A stretch of 23,539 nt of DNA from Clostridiales bacterium (lineage in GTDB: Bacteria; Bacillota; Clostridia; Oscillospirales; Oscillospiraceae), in NCBI GenBank assembly GCA_018374635.1, contig JAHAEW010000048.1:1-23539 (forward strand), read 5' to 3'. Shown here piece after piece: positions 16,201-23,027 of the stretch. Positions within the stretch are counted from its first letter, which is position 1. Each line of letters opens with the position of its first letter. A program made the translations under genes and the position numbers. The notes below the pieces were generated by a model. That model saw only the letters and a list, made by a program, of their open reading frames with translations. It was not told where the DNA came from and did no database searches.

Positions 16201-18843
16201 GACGCAAGCGAGGACAAGAGCGACGACGCTCTGGTATTCGAGGTGGGCGGCATGGTCGCTGCCGTCAGTCTGGCGGCCTGTCCCATTCCCGGCGGCGAAG
16301 CCGAGGCCAACGCGGAAAACAACTATATGTGGGAGGATGCCGTAAAAGCTGCCAGGGAGCACCGCGCCCACATCATGGTGGCGGTGCTTGGCAAAGAGGA
16401 AGATGTTCTGGAGAAGGGCAAACTCTATACCAAATTGGTGGCTGCCTGCTGCCGCCAGAAATACGCCACCGGCATCTACACCAGCGGCGTAGTGTTTGAA
16501 CCGCGCTTCTACGAGGGCTTTGCAGACATGATGCGGGAGGACGAGCTGCCCATCTTCAACTGGATTTGGTTTGGTCTTTGGCGGGATGAGAACGGCATGA
16601 ACGGCTATACCTACGGCATGGATGTGTTCGGCAAGGACGAGATGGAGGTGCTGGGCACCGATGCCGAGCCAGGCGACCTGCGGGACTTTTTAGCCAGCCT
16701 TGCCTCCTATGTGCTGGAGAATGATATGGAACTCCACGCTGGGGAAACCATCGGTTTTGCGGAGGATGATAAGCACGCCATCACCCGCAGCCCCGGCGTC
16801 GGCCTGCCGGAAGATCAGATGACCCTAAAGATCTCCTGGGAGTCATTGGCTGGCGGTCCGGATGATGACCGTGAGGACGGCCCGGACGGTGAAGCCCCCC
16901 AGGATGAGGAATCCAGTGTTCCCGAGGTCTATACGGAGGAGGAACTGGCGGCCGTCGAGGGGCACATCCAGCAGTATTTCGGCAAGTTTGGGCATGTGTT
17001 CCATGAGCTGTCTTCCCCGGACATCCATGTGGACATCTGCGTGGTGCCGCCCTCCCAGGAGCGGGACTACTACACCCTGGTCACCATGGGCATGGGCGCC
17101 CACCGGATGAATGTGCCGGGGGCGCTGGCGGAATACAAGCTGGAGCGGGCGGAGCTGGCCATCGCGCTGCCGAGGAACTGGAAGCTGAAGCATGAGGATC
17201 TGAAGAATGAGCGGTGGTACTGGCCCATCCGCCTGTTGAAAACCCTGGCCCGACTGCCCATTGCCAGCGATACTTGGCTGGGTTTCGGCCATACCATGGA
17301 CAATGAGGAGGACTTTGCAGAGAACACGAAGCTGTGCGCCGCCATTCTCACGCCCCCCCAGGGGACGGAGGACGGCAGCGAGGTCTGCACCCTGCCGAGC
17401 GGCGAGGAGGTCAACTTCTACCAGGTGCTCCCCCTCTACCGGGACGAGCTGGAGTACAAACTGGCCCACGACGCGGACGCCCTGCTGGATAAAATGAACG
17501 GCATCAGCTTTGTGGCGGAGCCTGACCGTCAGAATGCCGCTACCAGCGGTACCCTTTCGGACGGGAACCCCATAGGCAATATGGACGATGCTGCCTGGCA
17601 TCTGGAGACCATCCGGGAGAAGCATCTGCCGGTGGACGAGATCAACGCCTATAATCACATGGCCATCTACCTGCGCTGGTGCATGGAGCATGACCTGATG
17701 AGTGTAGAATTTATCGAGCGGTACAGCGAGCAGTATCAGGCGTTTCTGGCAGATATCAAGCAAGCGGACTTGCGTTCTTTCATCCGCGATGTACTGAAGG
17801 GACAGCTCTTTGGCGCTCTATTCAACGAGAAGGGCGCGGCCTTTGCCGGGTACTACTACGGAGAGAGCGACAGCCCTTACTATCCCAGCGATATCGACAG
17901 CTACGCCGTCAGCGTCATCGGGCCGGAGCGCAATTACTCCGAGGAGATCCAGGACGAGGCGTACCTGTTCATCCCCTTTGACGAGGACTACTACCAGGCT
18001 ATGGCAGAGGTGATCGAAGAACGCTTTGCCAACTGGCAGGGTCAGGACTTTGACGAGGATACGCTGGAGCCCTCCGAGGTGGCTCAGGCCATCATGGAGT
18101 ATCTGGACTGTGAATGCACCTATTTCCCTTCCATGGCAGATGACGACCCCATCATGTCGGCATACAGCTACGCCAGGCGGGACGCCGCCCATGAGGGCTT
18201 CGTGCCGGTGCTGATCAGAGCGGACGACGAGACGCTGCTGGAGTGCCTGGTGATGAACGCCGACCCGGAGCACGACGCGGACTGCTATGAATTTGACCTC
18301 AAAACCGTGACGGAGTACCGGAAGAAGATGCTCTCCGCCCCCATCAAGGACGGCAAGGCAGTCCTGGAGGCATTGACCGGCCAGCGCAAGGAAGAAGCCG
18401 AGGACGATGACATGGACTGGGAGGAGGAAGTTCTTGGAGAGATGGAGGGCGGCTATGACAATGACCGATTCTCCTGCTATTGGGATTCGGATAGCCACAT
18501 GACCTATCCCCTCATTTTGGCCAAGATCCCGGTAAAGAACCCCTGGGAGATCTTCGCCTACCTGCCCTTCGGCAACTGGAATGAGTGCCCCGACACCCCG
18601 GACCTGATGGCAGTGGCGAGATACTGGTTCGAGCAGTATGGCGCCATCCCTGCCGCCATGAGCCACGACGAGTTGGAGTTTGACCTCCCGGCCCCTGTTT
18701 CCCAGGAGAAGGCCATGGAGGTAGCCACAGAGCAGTACGGCTTCTGCCCGGACATTGTGGATCAGGAGCAGGATGAACCCACAGTGGGCAATCTGGCGGA
18801 TGTTCTGCGGCAGTCCACTGTCTGGTATCTCTGGTGGGATTGA
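13237..18843 (+). CDS. Giant multi-domain polyimmunity protein (DUF2185, TPR, DUF4261, SUFU, DUF4253)
   Basis: This is an 1868-residue cytoplasmic protein. AGGAGG at 13223-13228 lies 8 bases before the ATG. Approximate layout: 1-160, an unnamed domain; 168-274, DUF2185 (GCIATNRITVEGCKVGYCYR, then SGWRFTAGDESDDYMDDP and CAFERDEHGVF); 286-402, TPR-like helices; 405-770, a large unnamed domain; 802-941, a second TPR block resembling the first; 958-1200, DUF4261 (FVLLSRGEWD, GETIGFAED); 1234-1416, SUFU (EGHIQQYFG, YYTLVTMGMGAHRMNVP, ELAIALPRNW); 1448-1600, DUF7832-like (NAYNHMAIYLRWC); 1615-1868, DUF4253 (PVLIRADDETLLECLVM, the ILAKIPVKNPWEIFAYLPF stretch, terminal STVWYLWWD). SUFU and DUF2185 are known immunity-type domains; multi-domain chains of these are polyimmunity proteins. 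Acidic linkers separate modules. Confidence 0.85.
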   Translation: MYIDKYWGNFIGGSDDSLNLVAFLEDQKKEEIPLSEIFAKVGLDKQNWDFHQTVEYLEFTHSNGVEIDFHFAIDVVTDLAAILLECSVSGGVNLHDLDEYNTPSRRIRVTATAEEHDAMDKALADFAQDPLSYDLHDLMSDEEIEEMAHQVAALRKELYESAGRNRSYHVKAEDMKNLLPDWAGADGCIATNRITVEGCKVGYCYREEPDGDWDSGWRFTAGDESDDYMDDPNNAGLYKLNTICNDDSDIIPLLNTPAPCAFERDEHGVFQPIKDWKPENEEEPDMDILQQCQRWHENDEYQKIIDALEAIPAEERTPEMDSELARAYNNLADPNKPGGKDMLKKAIALLKPHEEYFEGDHYWNFRMGYSYYYLDQEGRALRYFEKALEARPDDADTKELIDSCKKGIALPQFSECFRERTEDWWETFAEMEGALRQMMDEDKDHTRGAEIVAQMEDTLNLVFDEISFEMGFNGEKYELILTPEGDRVKLFELVYFQKHAPKEVLEHWNILVGRQPIRDIGLRTDDGWDISGDDVQIWLEEQGENSFTISAYCEKLLPMLRKEEGRAWWMLTTLTDQVLGEISHMWYIDGFDVLEGPRAEPSLLLSQLPDKLKERGVDLSTAPEAYLDSCLAYKMEPNKDPDADWRLDVIAGSTNCVPLINGYLNEDNDFMDALHADGAVAGFFCYPLDTLREEEGSQKLFDFRDKLEEVFTSGEGPEVLTLTGGATGLFCGYVDFIAWDIRTALRMAKAFFEDSGIPWASFHTFRREAGTVNLKAPPEEEPADGGQAAELAEPLTGMDYIPYTPENAEEFFAQIEQWNDADEYTRCIQALNAIPEGWRNYRTTYALARALENYAIIGDHDEGTPRYKGDKALLRAIDVLESVWEEGQDKAEWNMRMAYAYQYLFEQEEKAIPYAQRWAELDPEDENAPAVIRECQEEIAKRGEAETDGETDHTGVFTGFVLLSRGEWDKAQFIRDMKEKWDIPVEEYDASEDKSDDALVFEVGGMVAAVSLAACPIPGGEAEANAENNYMWEDAVKAAREHRAHIMVAVLGKEEDVLEKGKLYTKLVAACCRQKYATGIYTSGVVFEPRFYEGFADMMREDELPIFNWIWFGLWRDENGMNGYTYGMDVFGKDEMEVLGTDAEPGDLRDFLASLASYVLENDMELHAGETIGFAEDDKHAITRSPGVGLPEDQMTLKISWESLAGGPDDDREDGPDGEAPQDEESSVPEVYTEEELAAVEGHIQQYFGKFGHVFHELSSPDIHVDICVVPPSQERDYYTLVTMGMGAHRMNVPGALAEYKLERAELAIALPRNWKLKHEDLKNERWYWPIRLLKTLARLPIASDTWLGFGHTMDNEEDFAENTKLCAAILTPPQGTEDGSEVCTLPSGEEVNFYQVLPLYRDELEYKLAHDADALLDKMNGISFVAEPDRQNAATSGTLSDGNPIGNMDDAAWHLETIREKHLPVDEINAYNHMAIYLRWCMEHDLMSVEFIERYSEQYQAFLADIKQADLRSFIRDVLKGQLFGALFNEKGAAFAGYYYGESDSPYYPSDIDSYAVSVIGPERNYSEEIQDEAYLFIPFDEDYYQAMAEVIEERFANWQGQDFDEDTLEPSEVAQAIMEYLDCECTYFPSMADDDPIMSAYSYARRDAAHEGFVPVLIRADDETLLECLVMNADPEHDADCYEFDLKTVTEYRKKMLSAPIKDGKAVLEALTGQRKEEAEDDDMDWEEEVLGEMEGGYDNDRFSCYWDSDSHMTYPLILAKIPVKNPWEIFAYLPFGNWNECPDTPDLMAVARYWFEQYGAIPAAMSHDELEFDLPAPVSQEKAMEVATEQYGFCPDIVDQEQDEPTVGNLADVLRQSTVWYLWWD

Positions 18844-19178
18844 TGGGAGGCGCCCCGGCAGGCGATGAAAACTCAAACACTGACCATTCAGAGGAGCAGA
18901 TTGGAAATCGAGAAAAAGTGCTGGGCTTTACGCTTCCGTCCCAGGTTCGGAAGTTTTTCCTGCTGACCGCAGGCATCTATGTATCCACAGGCGTGATCAT
19001 TGATCTTTTCGGAATGTTTGATCTGACCCTCCATGGAGAGCGGTATTGCGTATCGGGCGAGTTCTGGAAAGACACAGGTGACGACCAGCTTCTGCTCTAT
19101 CCTGATGACGAAACCATATGGTACTATGCCCATGGAGATGATGACTATATCCTGGTTGTGGGGATCTATTGTGATTGA
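18843..19178 (+). CDS. SMI1/KNR4-like small protein
   Basis: This is a 111-residue protein whose ATG shares a base with the stop of the giant gene (TGATG). No separate ribosome binding site is evident, so translation is probably coupled. After a polar N terminus, EEQIGNREKVLGFTLPSQVR is the usual start of a SUKH/SMI1 domain (helix, then LGF-x-LP). FFLLTAG and a C-terminal GDDQLLLYPDDETIWYYAHG strand region follow. It is a little short for the family, and the second half diverges, so I rate the assignment as moderate. It may be a partly degenerate immunity gene. Confidence 0.62.
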   Translation: MGGAPAGDENSNTDHSEEQIGNREKVLGFTLPSQVRKFFLLTAGIYVSTGVIIDLFGMFDLTLHGERYCVSGEFWKDTGDDQLLLYPDDETIWYYAHGDDDYILVVGIYCD

Positions 19179-19189
19179 GAGGTGGTAAC

Positions 19190-19570
19190 ATGGCAAGTGT
19201 ATCCACTTGGAGCGGAATCCGGAACAAACTGGAGCAGGACTACCTCTGCCCGGCTCTCCGCGGGCACATCCAATAATCGCATCCTTTTCTCCCATGCGGC
19301 TATGTGGACCACGCCTGGGCCGCGAGCCGCACGGTGGAGGAATTGGATGCAGTTGCGGGAAGCCATATCCAGGCAAAAAACAGTATGACACATGGGATGA
19401 TGAGGATAAGGCCGGCTATCAACTCTACCTTTAGGAGCAGGACATGGAAAAGCGGGCCTACCGGGACTGGTATCTGAGCCAATCCCCGGAAACTGCCCCA
19501 AGAAATCGTCCAGCAGGAACTGGAGTTTCGATTCAAGTTATTCCCTAACAAAAAGGAGGAAACGAAATGA
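19190..19570 (+). pseudogene. Decayed gene(s): SF0329-like N-terminal piece and a frameshifted tail
   Basis: The ATG at 19190 with AGAGGTGG upstream opens a frame that stops at 19274-19276 after 28 codons. Its sequence, STWSGIRNKLEQDYLCPALR, resembles the start of SF0329-family proteins. Downstream, coding-like pieces lie in different frames: CGYVDHAWAASRTVEELDA near 19300-19370, then YDTWDDEDKAGYQLYL up to an in-frame TAG at 19432-19434, then EQDMEKRAYRDWYLS. A last frame with EIVQQELEFRFKLFPNKK ends at 19568-19570. That stop still overlaps the ATG of the next gene. The pieces may come from one gene or from two joined by a deletion. Confidence 0.65.
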
Positions 19571-20445
19571 GCAATGAAGTATTCCAGCAAAATTTGAATG
19601 ATGAAAAAGGCTCCCGTCCCGGCGGGCCCTATCTCATTCAGATGCTGTTCAAAGAGCCGGTGTCTATGCCTGGAAAAGCAGAAATGACCGCCGTGATGGA
19701 AAAACACATCGGGACGGCAGAGTGTTTCTGTCACGATAAAAAGACAGCAGGCTTTGCCGCCCTGGAGCATATGGCGGAATTCAAGGATGTCAAGGCTCCG
19801 GTACAGCTCATGGTGATGGGATGCAGCAAATTTAAGGGCAAAGGCTTCGACGCGTTCCTCATGAGTCAGATGTGGGACTGTCAGGAGGACCGGGAACGGA
19901 TCTTCCGGGAGTGCCGGTATCAGGTCGTGGCCACGGATATGCTGGCAGCGGCGCTTCCAGTTCTGGAGCGGGCCAACCTGGATGCTGACTTTGTGGAGGC
20001 CCTGGCGGAGCTGTATCCCACCTGTGAGGCGTTCTACTTTCAGAACTGCGGCAAGCTGCTTCTGGCTGAGGATGTGTGTTCTCACCAGATCGAGGGGGCG
20101 GACCGCTTCATCCGCTTCGGGGTCAATGTCCGTTTCTTTAACATTCAGGGTACCGAGGATATGCTCATCGACACGGTGGGTATGAGTACCCTGTTCCTGC
20201 CGGACCTACAGTACCATTTCCACGGAATGGATCCCAACTGGGTGGTGAACCACGCCTACAATGCGGCGTCGTATATTCTGGCGAATGACAACCCCATCAA
20301 GGATGGGGAAACGATAGATGGCATAGCGGACGGCCAGATGAGCCGGGAGCTTCAATGGAAATGCCGATATGAGGATGCTCTGATCCAGCCGCCCAGGGGA
20401 GTGGTAGACATCCATATGGGCGAGTATGCTTCCGGAAAACGCTGA
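19567..20445 (+). CDS. DUF4261 domain-containing protein
   Basis: This is a 292-residue protein. AAGGAGG lies 7 bases before the ATG at 19567. The sequence begins with a strand-helix module (YLIQMLFKEPVSMPGKAEM, then a helix with VMEKHIG). Its C-terminal half carries YHFHGMDPNWVVNHAYNAAS, DNPIKDGETIDGIADG and a closing PPRGVVDIHMGEYASG, the order I associate with DUF4261. The same family forms residues 958-1200 of the giant protein, so the array holds a free-standing and an embedded version. It has no signal peptide. This is the last gene of the long + strand run. Confidence 0.82.
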   Translation: MSNEVFQQNLNDEKGSRPGGPYLIQMLFKEPVSMPGKAEMTAVMEKHIGTAECFCHDKKTAGFAALEHMAEFKDVKAPVQLMVMGCSKFKGKGFDAFLMSQMWDCQEDRERIFRECRYQVVATDMLAAALPVLERANLDADFVEALAELYPTCEAFYFQNCGKLLLAEDVCSHQIEGADRFIRFGVNVRFFNIQGTEDMLIDTVGMSTLFLPDLQYHFHGMDPNWVVNHAYNAASYILANDNPIKDGETIDGIADGQMSRELQWKCRYEDALIQPPRGVVDIHMGEYASGKR

Positions 20446-20571
20446 ACTGATAAAACGACTTCCTGCGCAGTCAGAGGAAATGTTTGTCGTCCCCTTAGGT
20501 GGATTTTTCGTTCAGTCGGTGTATTCTTTGTCTATTACATAATAAAATCTGATATGCCTGATGTGAAAAAC

Positions 20572-20600
20572 TTGCTTCTCAGACATTCTGAGGGTACAAT
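20572..20600 (+). promoter_or_regulatory. Promoter-like TTGCTT-17-TACAAT pair
   Basis: TTGCTT (20572-20577) and TACAAT (20595-20600) are separated by 17 bases, the ideal sigma-A spacing. The -10 matches five of six consensus bases; the -35 matches less well. It would drive a short + strand transcript into the hairpin. It could be chance in AT-rich DNA. Confidence 0.3.
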
Positions 20601-20618
20601 ACCCAAAACCCGAACATG

Positions 20619-20678
20619 AAAAAGAGCCCTTCCGACCAGGCGGCAGCCGTTTTGCTGCACCTGGTCAAGAAGGGCTCT
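20619..20678 (-). terminator. Rho-independent terminator of the MATE-acetyltransferase operon
   Basis: Arms AGAGCCCTT (20623-20631) and AAGGGCTCT (20670-20678) pair perfectly. After a short mismatch, GACCAGG (20634-20640) pairs with CCTGGTC (20660-20666), and GCAGC with GCTGC inside. On the minus strand the hairpin is followed by five T residues (complement of 20619-20623). It lies about 140 bases past the acetyltransferase stop. Confidence 0.8.
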
Positions 20679-20816
20679 CTGACCAAATGTAAGGCCACAG
20701 GCAGATTGGAAGTAAACGGAAACAGCAAAAGCAAGGTTGTCAAAAAGTGATATTTTACAAAAACATCACAACACCCCAAATAAAAATAAACCGCTCAGCT
20801 TTGACCGTAAAACAGG

Positions 20817-21440
20817 TCATCTGATTTGATCGAGCCGTCCCAACTGGATCGCATCTAAATTGGCCTTGAGCCGTTCCTCCGGCCAATCCCACCACCGTAG
20901 TTCCAGCAAAGCCGCGATGAGATCCTCAGAAAACCGCTTTCGGATTGGCTTTGCAGGGACACCACCTACGATGGTATAGGGTGGTACATCTTTTGTCACA
21001 ACGGCCCTGGCGCCGATGACAGCCCCGTCTCCAACGGTCACACCCGCCAGGATGACCGCCTCGTAGCCAATCCACACATCGTTTCCAATCACAATATCCC
21101 CCTTGTTGTCCCAGGCTTTGGCCACCTGTTGCCGCTCCAATCCCCACTTCTCAAAAAAGATTGGGAAGGGATATGTGGCGAGAGATTGCAGCGTGTGGTT
21201 GGCGCTGTTGAACAGGAACCTGGCCCCACAGGCGATGGAGCAGAACTTGCCGATCACCAGCCGGTCTTGGTTGACGGGATAGTGATACAGCACATTGTTT
21301 TTTTCAAAGTCAACAGGGTTATAAACAAAGTCGTTGTATATGGTATAGTCCCCGACAATAATACTGGGATCTTTCACGGCATGCTTGAGATAAACTGTCT
21401 GACGGTCTCCCGTCCGGGGATAGATGTTTGATTCATTCAT
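20817..21440 (-). CDS. Vat/CatB-like xenobiotic O-acetyltransferase
   Basis: This is a 207-residue protein with a left-handed beta-helix acyltransferase architecture. Landmarks are LYHYPVNQDRLVIGKFCSIA, FNSANHT with the catalytic histidine at position 82 (the same number as in Vat enzymes), YPFPIFFEKWG, hexapeptide repeats IVIGNDVWIGYEAVILAGVT, and the C-terminal ELRWWDWPEE helix. Such enzymes use acetyl-CoA to acetylate streptogramin A (Vat) or chloramphenicol (CatB) in the cytoplasm. The sequence is closest in layout to Vat, but the substrate cannot be fixed from here. AAGGAGA about 9 bases upstream supports the ATG at 21440. It starts 15 bases after the MATE stop, so the two form one operon. 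Confidence 0.87.
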   Translation of the reverse strand: MNESNIYPRTGDRQTVYLKHAVKDPSIIVGDYTIYNDFVYNPVDFEKNNVLYHYPVNQDRLVIGKFCSIACGARFLFNSANHTLQSLATYPFPIFFEKWGLERQQVAKAWDNKGDIVIGNDVWIGYEAVILAGVTVGDGAVIGARAVVTKDVPPYTIVGGVPAKPIRKRFSEDLIAALLELRWWDWPEERLKANLDAIQLGRLDQIR

Positions 21441-21455
21441 ATTCTTTTTCTCCTT

Positions 21456-22832
21456 TTACTCGTTTCGGCTGCCCTGTGCTGGCGGTTTATGCACCGGCGT
21501 TCTCCCTTCCCAAACCCTGCTTTTAAAGTAGACCAGCCCCACAAGAGCAGGCAGGATGGGCGAAAGGGCCTGGCCCAGATAGATCCCGGAAAAGCCCAGA
21601 GAGAGGGGAAATGCCAGCAGCCATCCCACTGGCAGGCGCACAACGACGGCGTCCAACAGGGCATTGACCATGGCCACGTGGGCTGCTCCCACGCCGATGG
21701 CAAAGGAATCCAGTGTGTACATCGCGGCGTAGATCAGGCTGTTTATACTACAGCAGGTACGCAGGTACTGCACCCCGCAGCGGATCACCTCCGGGCTGGT
21801 GCCGTCAAACATGCAGATGAGAGGTTCGGCCAGAAGCTGGACCACCACCACTACCGCCGCAGTGACCACAAGGTTCAGCAACAGGCCGGACCACACCACC
21901 TTGCGGGCCCGCTCAATTTGGCCAGCCCCCAAACACTGGCCCACCATGGCGGTTATTGCCTGACCGATGGCCCAGCAGTGCATCCCGGCAAAGGTGTTGA
22001 TCTTCAGTCCCACACCGGACGCAGCGGCCACCGGAGTTCCAAACTGGTTGAGCATCCCTGTCACCAGCAGATAGGCCGTGTTCACCACAACCATCTGTAT
22101 GGCGGTGGGCAGGCCAACCTTCAAGATGGCCAGCAGCTTTTCCCGATGAAACTCGATTTTTCTAAGAGAAAAGCCCGGTTGATACCGCCGTAGATATACC
22201 AGGGAAGCCATAAAGGAAACACCCTGAGCCGTGATAGTGGCCCAGGCTGCGCCTGCCGTGCCCATGGAAAGCGGCCCGACCAGAAGCACATCCAGCACCA
22301 CATTGAGGACCGTGGCGACACCTACGAAAAAGAGAGGCGTTTGGGAATCGCCCAACCCCTTCAGGATAGAACAGACCGCATTATAGCCAAAAACGAACAC
22401 CGTTCCACAGCAAATGATCTTCATGTAGCCGCAGGCATCCTGATAAGCATTCGCCGGTACATTTAACGCCTGAAAGAGGGCCTCATAAATGGCGAGGCCG
22501 AGGATGGTAACAACAGCGGAACCCACCAGCGATAGAAAGAACAGCATTCCGATCGTGTCCCGCTGACCCGTTTGGTCGTTTGCGCCCTTGCACTGGGCCA
22601 CCAGAACGCTCCCTCCCATAGTCAGGCCAATGCAAATGGAATTGATGATAAAGCACAGCATGGAGGCGTTGCTGATGGCGGCCAATCCAGTCTTTCCCAC
22701 GATTTTGCCCACCACCAGCATATCCACCACATTGTAGAGGGCCTGCAGCAGGTTGGCCAGGAACAGCGGAAAGGCGAACCGAATCAGTTTTTTCGGCACG
22801 CTCCCGGTCAATAAATCTTGTCCTTGGGTCAT
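21456..22832 (-). CDS. MATE family multidrug efflux transporter
   Basis: This is a 458-residue membrane protein with about twelve hydrophobic helices, arranged as two similar halves as in the MATE (NorM/DinF-type) family, which exports drugs in exchange for Na+ or H+. Landmarks are PLFLANLLQALYNVVDMLVV in helix 1, GLAAISNASMLCF, VLVAQCKGAND, the second-half PTAIQMVVVNTAYLLV, and AITAMVGQCLGAGQ. The length is normal. The ORF extends 33 codons further upstream, but AAAGGAGA at plus positions 22839-22846 and MTQGQDLLTGSVPKKLI identify 22832 as the start; the extension crosses the leader hairpins. It is followed directly by the acetyltransferase, so efflux and drug modification are probably co-expressed under the attenuator upstream. 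Confidence 0.93.
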   Translation of the reverse strand: MTQGQDLLTGSVPKKLIRFAFPLFLANLLQALYNVVDMLVVGKIVGKTGLAAISNASMLCFIINSICIGLTMGGSVLVAQCKGANDQTGQRDTIGMLFFLSLVGSAVVTILGLAIYEALFQALNVPANAYQDACGYMKIICCGTVFVFGYNAVCSILKGLGDSQTPLFFVGVATVLNVVLDVLLVGPLSMGTAGAAWATITAQGVSFMASLVYLRRYQPGFSLRKIEFHREKLLAILKVGLPTAIQMVVVNTAYLLVTGMLNQFGTPVAAASGVGLKINTFAGMHCWAIGQAITAMVGQCLGAGQIERARKVVWSGLLLNLVVTAAVVVVVQLLAEPLICMFDGTSPEVIRCGVQYLRTCCSINSLIYAAMYTLDSFAIGVGAAHVAMVNALLDAVVVRLPVGWLLAFPLSLGFSGIYLGQALSPILPALVGLVYFKSRVWEGRTPVHKPPAQGSRNE

Positions 22833-22847
22833 ATAATATCTCCTTTC

Positions 22848-22884
22848 AAAAAACAGAGGGCAGCACAATACTGTGCGCCCTCTG
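22848..22884 (-). terminator. Leader terminator/attenuator hairpin next to the MATE ribosome binding site
   Basis: CAGAGGGC (22854-22861) pairs with GCCCTCTG (22877-22884), and inside it GCACA pairs with TGTGC. On the minus strand the stem is followed by six T residues (22848-22853), only a base or so before the MATE Shine-Dalgarno. It would stop transcription before the gene unless an alternative structure forms. Confidence 0.8.
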
Positions 22885-22910
22885 CTCCATCCCCCTAAAA
22901 TGGGTATCAC

Positions 22911-22942
22911 AAAAGGCCGCGGACAAAACATCGTCCGCGGCC
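22911..22942 (-). terminator. Second leader hairpin, terminator-like
   Basis: This is a perfect 10-bp GC-rich stem, GGCCGCGGAC (22915-22924) with GTCCGCGGCC (22933-22942), and an 8-base loop. On the minus strand it is followed by four T residues. It lies in the MATE leader upstream of the first hairpin, so it may be a second termination point or a stable structural element. Confidence 0.65.
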
Positions 22943-22973
22943 TGAAATGGTCTATCTTTTCCAGTCAGCCTGC

Positions 22974-23014
22974 AAAAAGGGGCACAACAAACCCAAGGCA
23001 GTGACTTCCTGCCC
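22974..23014 (-). terminator. Third leader hairpin candidate, with competing pairing
   Basis: On the minus strand GGGCA (plus 23010-23014) can pair with TGCCC (plus 22980-22984), which is followed by CTTTTT. The same upstream arm can instead form GGCAG-CTGCC with a short loop. Competing stems of this kind are typical of attenuators, but the stems are short and this element is the least certain. Confidence 0.4.
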
Positions 23015-23027
23015 TGTCCTCCCGGTT

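Larger units (their letters stand above)
20446..20816 (+). other. AT-rich intergenic spacer between the immunity array and the resistance operon
   Basis: This spacer of about 370 bases separates two convergent transcription units. It has no convincing protein gene. An imperfect hairpin (ACGACTTCCT near 20456 with AGGAA and GTCGT, followed by GGATTTTTCG) may end the + strand array, but the fit is weak. The spacer also contains the minus-strand terminator at 20619-20678, a promoter-like pair at 20572-20600 and a 44-codon basic ORF starting near 20616 that overlaps the hairpin. Confidence 0.6.

Noticed and set aside
15115..16371. A 418-codon minus-strand open frame
   Set aside because: It is antisense to the TPR and DUF4261 parts of the giant protein, with no family match and no start signal; it follows from codon bias on the other strand.
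17818..18876. A 352-codon minus-strand open frame
   Set aside because: It is antisense to the DUF4253 module, whose motifs are clear; no promoter or ribosome binding site was seen.
1..20445. A CRISPR, restriction-modification or phage-defence island
   Set aside because: No repeats with spacers, methylase, nuclease, helicase or phage structural motifs were seen; the recognisable domains are of immunity-protein type.
20616..20750. A 44-codon + strand ORF that overlaps the terminator hairpin
   Set aside because: It has no ribosome binding site, its sequence is largely dictated by the hairpin, and the hairpin fits a minus-strand terminator well. Kept only as part of a low-interest finding.
21489..22193. 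A 234-codon + strand open frame across the MATE gene
   Set aside because: It is rich in His, Gln and Gly, as expected from the reverse of hydrophobic codons; the MATE protein on the other strand is unambiguous.
22833..22931. A 33-codon upstream extension of the MATE protein
   Set aside because: It would translate through the terminator hairpin, and the ribosome binding site is directly before the ATG at 22832; MATE proteins normally begin there.
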